Positions 55,231-64,000 of a DNA stretch of 64,000 nucleotides are shown here, one piece after another. The position numbers and the translations under genes were made by a program. The stretch covers positions 46,207 through 110,206 of the forward strand of contig JAQNDB010000228.1 in NCBI GenBank assembly GCA_029204045.2. Direction: 5' to 3'. This DNA comes from Tillandsia leiboldiana. Its lineage: Eukaryota > Streptophyta > Magnoliopsida > Poales > Bromeliaceae. The notes beneath the pieces were generated by a model that was not told the DNA's origin, ran no database searches, and worked only from the letters and a program-made list of their open reading frames with translations. Position 1 is the first letter of the stretch; every line of letters begins with the position of its first letter.

Positions 55231-56631
55231 TTATTCAGACTCGTCTGAACTGATACAGCCGAGAATTTGGAATATCTTCTTTAATCGCTTGTTCATTAAT
55301 GATTGATTCTTATTTACCTTCTTTATTTCTTCCTTTACCTCAATTAGTTCATTTGATATACGTTCTTGCTCGTTGGAGAGCCTTTGCTGTTCTTTATAGA
55401 TTGAGGTAATAGATGCATCATCATCAGAAGTTGATTGCGGTGTTTGTTGTGCCGGAGGTGCTGGTTGGACTGGAGGAGCTGCTGCCGGTGCAGAGGTTGT
55501 CGCTTGTTGTTGTTGTGCTCGTTGCCGGTGAGGAGGTATGAAGGGTTCATCTGGCTTCGTCGAGAGAGACTTTACAATTGTTGTCTCATTAATAGTGCCC
55601 AAACTGTACATGTATGAGCTTGCGCTTGTATCGACTTTAAACTTTCTAAGGATGCGCATGATAATCATTGGGTACGGTAGTCTTTCTGTGGGATGAGAGT
55701 GTTCCACATACCCCGCCATCCTTGACCAAATGAGATAGGGAATATTCAAGTTTGCTCCCATCAATGCGGCCGGGTTTCCAAGAAGATAAAGGTATAACAT
55801 TCTGTCCCATCGAAGAACCTTCGTATTCATGTTGGGAAGAATGTTGTAGCAGACAATGAAGTTTATATACCATTACTCTGGTCGAAGCTCTTTAGAGAAA
55901 ACAGAATTTCCGGTCGACCGAGTATTTGGAAGACAAATTCCATTAAGTACAGCTCTCCAGGAGTTGTCGTTGAAGCTTTGAGTTTTTAGGTAATGGAGTC
56001 CATCAGCTCTGGCTGTCATACCTAGCACAACTCCAATCAGCTGGGGTGTGACTTTGATTTTGATATTTTTAACCAAAGTGTGAAATTCTCGACGTCCATC
56101 CTCGTGATCAATCAGACTTGCAGCGTTCTGATAAAACATTCGAACTGAGTGTGGACAGTACCCAGTAGTCTCAGGGAAGTTGCAAATTTGAGCAAGACCA
56201 ACTTGGTCAAACAAAGTCCCAAAAGCTACAGATCGTTCCTTCATTGGTTTGACATTGACATGTCTCTCGCCAATGCATTCCCTCTTCTCAAAATCCTTGA
56301 TTCTTTCGGAGCTGATGAAGTCTTGTGGAGGAGGCTGCCTAGCAACTGGTTCCTCAATGGTAATTCCCTGAGCACTGCCTCTTTTTCTTGCACCGGTTTT
56401 TCTTTTTGTTCCAATTGGACTTGGTTCCATAGGGGCTTTTCCTTTTTCAGCTGCAGTAGGCTTTGAAGCTTCAGCAGTTGTTTTCCCTTTGGAGACAATG
56501 GGAGCAGCTTGCTCGATTTCGATGTTATCCCAGTCGATCGACTCCGTCTCTGATTCAGTGTCGGAATCATCCTTGGTCTTCTTCGCTTTCTTAGCCTTCT
56601 TAGGCTTGACAGTATCCTTGGTATGAACCAT
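55231..56631 (-). pseudogene. ORF2 of element E, one in-frame TAA
   Basis: 467 codons from ATG 56631 (MVHTKDTVKPKKAKK). An in-frame ATG 12 codons upstream (56667) would add a short hydrophobic MVITWIVFLLAA. Lys-rich N-terminus, acidic Ser/Glu stretch, then ECIGERHVNV, SVRMFYQNA, TPQLIGVVLGM, FIVCYNILPNMNTKVLRWDR, LPYPMIIMRIL, a Pro/Ala/Gln linker and a coiled coil. It ends LKKIFQILGC plus SSDESE. The domain order is that of C ORF2 with low identity outside these blocks. A single TAA at 55872-55870 replaces the Tyr after LKPE; the frame is open on both sides, so the protein was lost only recently or the stop is an error. Confidence 0.75.
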
Positions 56632-56692
56632 GGCAGCAAGTAGGAAAACAATCCAAGTGATCACCATTTTGATTGCTAGTGAGAAATGTATC

Positions 56693-57077
56693 CTGTGAAG
56701 ATCAACTCAAGAACACATGAAAAATTGTTAATTTTCAAAAAGTTGGAAAAATTGTACCCAAACAATCATAATCATGTAGAGAGACTAAGAATCAAATTAG
56801 TTTTGCAAAAGGACTTCTAAAAATGGATCAATTGCATGATTTTCGAAAATCCTCATTATATGCCCTAAAACCGAAATTTTAGAAATCGAAGCCTAAAAAT
56901 CCGTTAATCAGGAGAATACCTAGCATATAATCAAAACTAATCTACCCAGAGTTCTTATTTCAAAAGAAATTTGATCAAAAACCATCCACAGACAAAGTTG
57001 ATCCAAGAAATTCATCACGTTTGAGGAGGAAAAGAGAAAAACGGTGAAAAACCGAGATTTTGATCAATAAAACTTAC
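56693..57077 (-). other. Predicted leader intron upstream of ORF2, element E
   Basis: GTAAGTTTTATT (donor, 57077) to GATCTTCACAG (acceptor, 56693), 385 bp, AT-rich. Same position and similar size as in C. Confidence 0.6.
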
Positions 57078-57362
57078 TTGGAGTTGAAGAACTTGAGTTT
57101 GAAGGCTTCCAGGAAGGATGAAATCTAGAGAGAGAAGCTCTGGAAACTTTGGAACAAAAGATTGGAGTAAAAGAAATCAAAACCCTTTTGTTCTTTATAA
57201 AACCCTAGCCGCGATCCGGATCAGTTCATGATTGCGATCCGGATTGGCTACCCGCAGTGAGAAACTGCGTTCGGGATCCGGATCGGCAGGTCCAATCCGG
57301 ATCGTCAGCCCGCAGAAGAATACCTGCGTTCGGGATCCGGATCATCTTGCCCGATCCGGATC
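57078..57362 (-). promoter_or_regulatory. Internal ORF2 promoter, element E
   Basis: Six GATCCGGATC-type sites (57213-57362) in three pairs spaced 23, 19 and 19 bp. Then TTTTATAAAGAAC (TATA, about 57203-57192), a pyrimidine-rich leader with CTCTCTCTAG and the splice donor at 57077. Confidence 0.65.
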
Positions 57363-57905
57363 GGCTCCAACTTTTTCTTTAGAAAATTTCAGAGAAATTC
57401 AAGAAAAACCAGAAAAAGATTGTAAGCACAAATGTGTATCAACTTTAAACAGAAATCATCGTTTCATACAACAAGAATTAGATTATGCCAAATCTATCAA
57501 TAATATCCAAAAATGAAACGAGAATTTACAAAAATTAAATCCCTTAAAGTTGAACACCTTCAATTACATCTAACTTGATCTTATGAGTAATGCCTTTATC
57601 AAATCATCAATTCAATAAAGAAAATGAAATACAAAGATCAATAGATGTTTGAAATCCCAAATATAGTAGATAATGTATCTAGACAATCTGTTGAAGAGAG
57701 TGGCTCTTTGAGCATCTTTCTTTAAAAACCCACCTTATACCAACCTTGAAATTTGACGGAGTCAAGTATTTCAACATGCATTTTACATAATCAAAATTTG
57801 AACAACCATGCTCGGTATACATGTGGTAGCTGCACACAATACTCGGACGACCGAGGTGGTAGCTCTTTCCTCCATGTGGTGGTAGTTTTCACACTCCTAG
57901 TTTGA
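57363..57905 (-). other. Element E inter-ORF block with conserved hairpin
   Basis: No gene. Conserved segment 57695-57900 aligns with C 13975-14190, including hairpin CTCGG-TCGT-CCGAG (57855-57842). Homology ends abruptly near 57905. Confidence 0.65.
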
Positions 57906-58075
57906 AGGCTTTGGTTGCAAGAAAACGGAAAGCGTTAGTAAGCTAAGGCGCAACGGCTTTCGCGCGTTGGCGCTCGGCCCTTGCTTGTTCGGTAGGACGC
58001 TCAGCCGCTGCTTGTTCTTCCGCGCGTTTCGCTGCTCGTTTGCTTCTTCCCTTGCTTGGTTACGTGTAGTCCCCT
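57906..58075 (-). pseudogene. Orphan 170-bp fragment, possible coding remnant
   Basis: GC-richer than its neighbours. One minus-strand frame is open for most of it and rich in Ala, Arg, Glu and Gln (REEANEQRNARKNKQRL in one frame, AAKRAEEQAAAERPTEQAR in another), as in a coiled-coil protein tail. It might be the end of the gag of E, but it does not resemble Gag of B, C or F. Not identified. Confidence 0.3.
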
Positions 58076-59448
58076 TGTTGAGTTATGAATCCCAAAGGAT
58101 CTAAATAGGTACTATCAAACAACTAGAGGGGGGGGGGTGAATAGGTGTAATACTTAAAACTCAATCTCAGTGCAAAATAAAAAACAATGCGGAAAATAAA
58201 AATAGCACACCGAGATATACGTGGAAACTCCAATCCAGGAGAAAAACCACGGGACCAACACGCAATAACAATCCACTAAGAATAGAAGAATAACAAGGTG
58301 ATTACCGACTCCACGGACTCAAACCCCTCCTTCAGCTTCTTCGGACCTTGCGCTGACCGGTTGGATATCCGCGCAATAACAATCCCTAAGAAAAGAAGAA
58401 TAACAAGGTGATTACCGTCTCCACGGATTTAACCCCTCCTTCAATTTCTTGGACCTCGCGCTCCACCGTTTTGCTCGTCCACTGCTCACGTTCGAATCCA
58501 CGAACGCACGCTTCGAATCCACGAAACGCCTTTAGCACACCGAATCCACGATGCCACGTCGAATCCACGACGCAAACTCAGTCGATAAGAATATTGACTT
58601 CGATGGTGATCCTTTGCTTAGATTATCAATGAAGATCCATGGGAAAAATCTCTAAGCAAAGATTAGATCAATTCGACAAAAGATAGATCTTGGAAGAACC
58701 GTCGAATTGACCTAAAAGAGGCTATTAAGAAGAACAATGAAAACCTAGCCTCTAGGGTTGCTCTCAAATGTTTTATAAAAAGATCGGCCGTAGCACCCAC
58801 GTTTTTGAGAAACCCTAAACGTCTATTTATAGTTTAGAAACCTTTGGAAAGAGATAAGAATCAAAAACATACCTTATCTGGAAATTTTCAGGACGGCGAT
58901 CCGGATCGGATTTACTGCGATCCGGATCGTCGTAACGAGATTGACGATTCCAGAAAACCAAGGGTTCGGGATCCGGATTGCATTGCCCGATCCGGATCGT
59001 TCATACAAATCAGAAAACTTAACATTCGGGATCCGGATCGGAAATTGCAAGGATCCGGATCGAAGTCTTGTATGAAGCAACAACCTTCGGGATCCGGATC
59101 GTTGGCTCTGATCCGGATCCTGAACAAGTCCGAACACCAGTTTTTGATTATTATGCAATTAAAAGTTCATCCAAGTGTTTCTACACTATAAGAAAGTATT
59201 CGGATCACCACAATTATTTAGTTAAACATACCTGATCCTCTTGAATACTTTCTTCTTGAGATTGATGTAACTGATCCCACAATTCTTCAACTTCAATCTT
59301 CAAGACTCAAGACACTGAGTGTCAACTTGAGCTCTTGTTGAATCTTCTCTAAGTCTTTGATTGCTGATTGACAATTGATCCCTTTAAGACTCCGACTCAA
59401 CTCACTGACATGACTCACGAAATATGCCAACACCAAAATGCCGTAACA
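58076..59448 (-). repeat. Element F 3' LTR
   Basis: TGTTGAGTTATGAATCCC to CCGTAACA. Palindromes about 58898-59119 (one decayed to GATCCGGATT), TATA about 58835-58820, hairpin array about 58487-58575. Confidence 0.9.
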
Positions 59449-61043
59449 ATCTCCCCTTTGGCAATTTCGTGACAAAACCCAAAAATACATAAAAGCTCAA
59501 AACACTCATCTTAAACCAAAAAATTGAAACTCAATGTCATCACCAAAACATTGATTTTCTTTGCGTGAAAGATCCAATAAATACAAAATTACATTTGAAC
59601 CAAAACAGTCCTAGAACATACTCTATGACTTAGGACTTGGAGTCTTAAAATGATGTAATTCCTGCAAAACCAAAACTCCAAACAAAATCAACGTTAGTCG
59701 TTAGAAATTAGAATCCTACATTTGATCCGTCTTCCATTTGGTTCTTTTGTTTTTTCTTTGTCTCCCCCTATCTTGAGCATCTCTAACATGTTCTCCATGT
59801 TCTTCCCCTTTGTGATACGATCATCATTTTCCGTTCCTCCCCCTATCTCGATGATCTCATCTCTGTCTCCCCCTATTTCTCTTCTCCCCCTTTTTGTCAC
59901 AAATTGTCAAACAGTGAACATACTAGACAAAAGGAAATCACTAACAGCATTAGTTCATAGAGAAAGAGAGATAAAAGCTCAGTTCCGGTATATAACAGAA
60001 ATGGCAGATTGCGTACCTGTACCAGAAAGCAAAAATCAAATAATTTCTTGAAACAAATCCAGATTTTGGAATCTTTTCAAATACCGATTTGTATTCCATC
60101 AAGAAATCCATTTAAGTGCTTTGAACAACAATGAATTCACATAGATGCCATTCAATCCAATTATTTCACGAAATTAAAAAGATTTACTCCAAACTCATGA
60201 AAAATAAAGGTAAAACATTATAAACCGTTTTTCATGTTATATTCATCAAACACAAGTCATCAAAAATAATCTTGAGATCCAAACTCTATCAAGATGTAAC
60301 GGATTTACAAAGATGACTTACCGGAGATTTCCAAATGACATCAATTCTGAATTTTTACCCTTTCAAATTGAGATAAGCACTAAAATACCTAAGGGTGGCT
60401 CTTTGAGCATCTTTCAACTATTCCACCTTATACCAACCGGAGATTGTTCAAAATATAAGATTTTTGCATATAAATCTCAAATGCTTCAACTAAAGATTTC
60501 TCATAAAATACTATCAAGCATCCATAACATGTGGTAGCTTCACACACAAACCGACGACCGGGGTGGCAGCTCTTTCCAGCATGTGGTGGTAGTTTTCACA
60601 CTCCTTTCGGATGTAACTCTTTCCACATCTTTTGCAAATTATTTCAATACCCTTGTAAGAATGCAATCTCTTACGTGAAAGAATTATATCCCAAATTTTA
60701 GTCTATCGGTTGTCTCACGTTTATCACAATGAATTCACACAACCGAGATAGATTAAGCATCTAAAGATCACACATGATTTCTAAAATTTGATGCTTATAA
60801 AATCAAAACTCCTATAATGAAGTATCTTCAAGATTATGATTAAGGAGTAAAGTTGATAATCCAAATAAAATTAATTTGGAGTGAATAAAAGTGAAGCCCT
60901 TTTATTCAATGCACTTGTTCAGTAAAAACCCTTTTGTTCAAAAACAAAGTATAAAAACGAAGAGCATTGAGAACATGTAATGCAAAGATTAGAAAAATAT
61001 GAAAGGAAAACTAATCAAAGCATTACATACAGTCATAAGCTAT
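59449..61043 (-). other. Element F noncoding region and polypurine tracts
   Basis: GGGGGAGA tracts (minus strand) between about 59760 and 59890. Conserved inter-ORF block around 60400-60610, with the hairpin missing one base (CCGACGACCGG, about 60551). No gene. Confidence 0.7.
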
Positions 61044-62999
61044 TTAGAACTTAAGACAAGGAAAGATATCACCTTTCCGAATCCAAAATCGCTGGATTTT
61101 GGGTTGTCTTGATTCGTTGTGGCCGGGGGTTGTCCGCTTTGACTGTTGATCCACCTTAGGTCTTTGCCTTGCAATGATCCACTTGTATGATTGATGATGT
61201 GGCTCGGACCTTTGATGGATTGAGTGAACTCTTTGACTTGATGTGTCTTTGAGTCCGTGTGAGTCCGCTCCGTAGATGAAGTTGCCGAAGGATTTTTCTT
61301 TCTCTTTTTCGGGCAATTCTTCACCAAATGTCCTTCAAGTCCACATAGGTGACAAGTTCTTCCTTTCAATTTCATTGTGGAACTTGAAGCATTCACAGTT
61401 TGGTTCTTTTTGAATCCCAAACCAACCTTGCTTGTTTGACCTAATCCGGACATACATTCAAGTTTCTTGGAACCGGTTGAAATTCCTTTGTATGTCGGAT
61501 TTAAGTTGATGAACTTGCTTGGTCAATGCTTGATTGGTGACATGTATTTCCTCAAACTGCTTTTCAAGAAAATCAATCTTGTTAATATGGGAATTAACGA
61601 CCGTTTCCGATTGATTTATCTTTTCTTGGAGGATTTTATTATTATCCAATAAAAGCTCTCGTTCCTCCTCGAGATCATGAAGTTTGATCTTTAAAGCATG
61701 ATTCTCGTCTTGATCTTCAAGTCGTTGCTTTCTCAACTTCTTGATATGTTTGGCCATCTTCTTAGATTCCGCAAGAAGTTGTTGATATGCCTCAACGAGT
61801 TCTTCCTCGTCCGACTCCCCCTCACTTGATGACTCTCCGCCGGTTGTTGATGTTTCATACCAAAATCAAAGGAGTAGAGTTAGTGACTAATGATGATAAA
61901 CAATTATTAGAAGAGGGAAAATGAGAGGCATGAGAAAGCAACGATTTTTTTTCCTCTTTACTTGAGGTTGATTCATTAGAAGTAAAATCGTCCCAAGTTT
62001 TCGCTTGCAAAGCCTTCTTTTTATATAATTTCGGAGTAGGACAATCCGTTGAAATATGGCCGTAGCCTTTGCATCTATAACATCGGATTTCCCCTTCGAA
62101 TTCATCTTTTTCCTTAGAAGGTTTTGCAAGGAATTTGAGGTTAGAGGATTTAGAACCCGATGATCCTTTAGATGGTTTCGTGGATGAAGATCCATCGGTT
62201 CGATTCTTCCAAAATTTCCGACGAAATTTCTTTGTGATCCGCGCCAATTGTTCTTCAAAATCGCAAAAGAGATTTCATCGTCGGAACTCGATTCGCTATC
62301 TTCTTTCTTTGTGGATTTGAATGCAATACCTGTAAGCTTAGAAGAAGACTTGGAAGAAACTTGATTAGTAGGAAAAGTCAATTCATAAGTTTGCAAAGCA
62401 CCTACTAATTCCTCAACACTCATCTCATCCGGATGACTAACGGTTTCAATGGCGGTAACCTTTGCCCTAAACCGTTCCGGAAGAGTCCGAAGTATCTTTC
62501 TTACAATTTTCGACTCCGGGATCTTTTCTCCTAATTAGCACATGTATTATTACATCTTGAAGTCTAGTGTAATAATCTGTAAACAATTCATGCTCTTCCA
62601 TATGAATAGAGTCAAATTGACTTGTAAGCATCTGGAGCTTTTGAATTTTTACAAGATTAGTACCCTCATGTGTAATTTTGAGAATATCCCAAATTTCCTT
62701 CGCGGTTTCACACGCGGAAATTCTTGTGAACTCAGTCGAGGAAAGAGAATTAAATAAAGCGTTCATACCTTTCCCATTGTAAGAAGATCTTTCAAATTCC
62801 TCTTTGGACCATCTAGAGCGAGGTTTTGGGGTAGTAGAATTTCCTACTTCCTCAACAGGATGCACCCAACCCATTCCACGGATTGCCATACCCGCTCATC
62901 AATTGCGATGAGAAAAGCTCTCATCCGCACTTTCCAATAAGCATAATTAGTCCCATCAAAAAGAGGAGGTCTATAAATATTACCACTTTCACCCATCAT
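61044..62999 (-). pseudogene. gag: Gag of element F, frameshifted
   Basis: Collinear with Gag of B from MMGESGNIYRPP to CLKF. Small frame breaks near 62873, 62534, 62263, 61945, 61860, 61480 and 61255, mostly one-base changes in homopolymers. Both knuckles (CYRCKGYGHISTDC, CHLCGLEGHLVKNC) and the coiled coil are still readable piecewise. Decay or base-calling error cannot be told apart here. Confidence 0.85.
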
Positions 63000-63020
63000 G
63001 ATAGATAAACCTAAAACCCG

Positions 63021-63031
63021 CTCTGATACCA
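63021..63031 (-). other. Element F primer binding site
   Basis: The minus strand reads TGGTATCAGAG, two bases from the LTR end at 63034. Confidence 0.85.
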
Positions 63032-63033
63032 AT

Positions 63034-64000
63034 TGTAGAGTTATTAATCCCAAAGGATCTAAATAGGTACTATCAAACAACTAGAGGGGGGGTGAATAGG
63101 TGTAATACTTAAAAACTCAATCTCAGTGCAAAATAAAAACCAATGCGGAAAATAAAAACAGCACACCGAGATATACGTGGAAACTCCAATCCAGGAGAAA
63201 ACCACGGGACCAACACGCAATAACAATCCACTAAGAATAGAAGAATAACAAGGTGATTACCGACTCCACGGACTCAAACCCCTCCTTCAGCTTCTTCGGA
63301 CCTTGCGCTGACCGGTTGGATATCCACGCATAACAATCCCTAAGAAAAGAAGAATAACAAGGTGATTACCGTCTCCACGGATTTAACCCCTCCTTCAATT
63401 TCTTGGACCTCGCGCCTCCACCGTTTTGCACGTCCACTGCTCACGTTCGAATCCACGAACGCACGCTTCGAATCCACGAAACGCCTTTAGCACACCGAAT
63501 CCACGATGCCACGTCGAATCCACGACGCAAACTCAGTCGATAAGAATATTGACTTCGATGGTGATCCTTTGCTTAGATTATCAATGAAGAACCGTGGAAA
63601 AATCTCTAAGCAAAGATTAGATCAATTCGACAAAGATATGTTCTTGAAAGAACCGTCGAATTGACCTAAAAGAGGCTATAAGAAGAACAATAAAAACCTA
63701 GCCTCTAGGGTTGCTCTCAAGTGTTTTATAAGATCGGCCGTAGCTCCCACGTTTTTGAGAAACCCTAAATGTCTATTTATAGTTTAGAAACCTTTGGAAA
63801 GAGATAAGAATCAAAAACATACCTTATCTGGAAATTTTCAGGACGGCGATCCGGATCGGATTTACTGCGATCCGGATCGTCGTAACGAGATTGACGATTC
63901 CAGAAAACCAAGGGTTCGGGATCCGGATTGCAATGCCCGATCCGGATCGTTCATACAAATCAGAAAACTTAACATTCGGGATCCGGATCGGATTGCAAGG
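63034..64000 (-). repeat. Element F 5' LTR, partial
   Basis: From TGTAGAGTTATTAATCCC to the window end, which falls within the palindrome array (from about 63849). Hairpin array about 63444-63531. Confidence 0.88.

Larger units (their letters stand above)
53101..57905 (-). mobile_element. Element E: divergent C-type element with ORF2, 5' part missing
   Basis: 3' LTR 53101-54449, polypurine tract, ORF2, leader intron, internal promoter and the conserved inter-ORF block. Homology stops at about 57905, before gag. LTR layout matches B and C but the sequence is clearly diverged, so this is a related, older family. Confidence 0.82.
58076..64000 (-). mobile_element. Element F: B-type non-autonomous element, cut by window end
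   Basis: 3' LTR 58076-59448, noncoding region, gag 61044-62999, primer site, 5' LTR from 63034. Same gag type and same absence of ORF2 as B, with the same short replacement segment. Hence B and F are one subfamily in direct orientation about 48 kb apart. Confidence 0.88.

Overview
The window is plant nuclear DNA made almost entirely of LTR retrotransposons inserted into one another. I see no host gene, tRNA or rRNA. The plant assignment rests on plant-type Ty3 chromovirus polyproteins, initiator-tRNA-Met primer sites, Sirevirus-like (Ty1/copia) gag proteins with repeated polypurine tracts, and a plant-only 'putative transposon protein' ORF. The species cannot be named from the sequence.

Layout. 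(1) 1-3319: a fragment of a minus-strand Ty3-type element (G) with its primer site, beside a 3.07 kb LTR. (2) 3320-23229: an autonomous Ty3 chromovirus (A) whose gag is split by two young insertions with exact 5-bp target duplications: B (3766-10165, minus, TSD GGGTG) and C (10269-18562, plus, TSD AGCTC). B carries only a gag. C carries gag plus a second ORF (ORF2) and no pol. (3) 24196-24295: a 100-N gap. Sequence 24296-39694 repeats 8756-24195, including both nested junctions, so it is most simply two overlapping contig ends left unmerged. The second copy holds the intact A pol ORF. (4) 38725-41398: a B-like LTR scrap and a truncated minus-strand LTR (family X). (5) 41399-47955: D, a Ty3 element with a broken gag, no pol and a 3.25 kb 3' LTR. 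(6) 47956-53100: repeat-rich unclassified DNA hosting a solo X LTR (48821-52012, TSD GCCGG). (7) 53101-57905: E, a divergent relative of C, minus strand, with ORF2. (8) 58076-64000: F, a B-type element, minus strand, cut by the window end.

The possible undescribed system is the B/C/E/F family. These elements lack protease, integrase and RT and must borrow them, but they share unusual cis-elements. Palindromic decamers with a CCGG core sit in pairs about 20 bp apart just upstream of the LTR TATA box. In C and E the same paired palindromes recur inside the element, in front of ORF2 and a leader intron, so ORF2 appears to have its own promoter. An array of small hairpins with a constant TGGATT loop and covarying stems lies in the transcribed leader. 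A second conserved hairpin with a TCGT loop lies between gag and ORF2. The LTR of the unrelated Ty3 element D carries the same paired-palindrome grammar. All functional statements about these elements are inference from sequence pattern.
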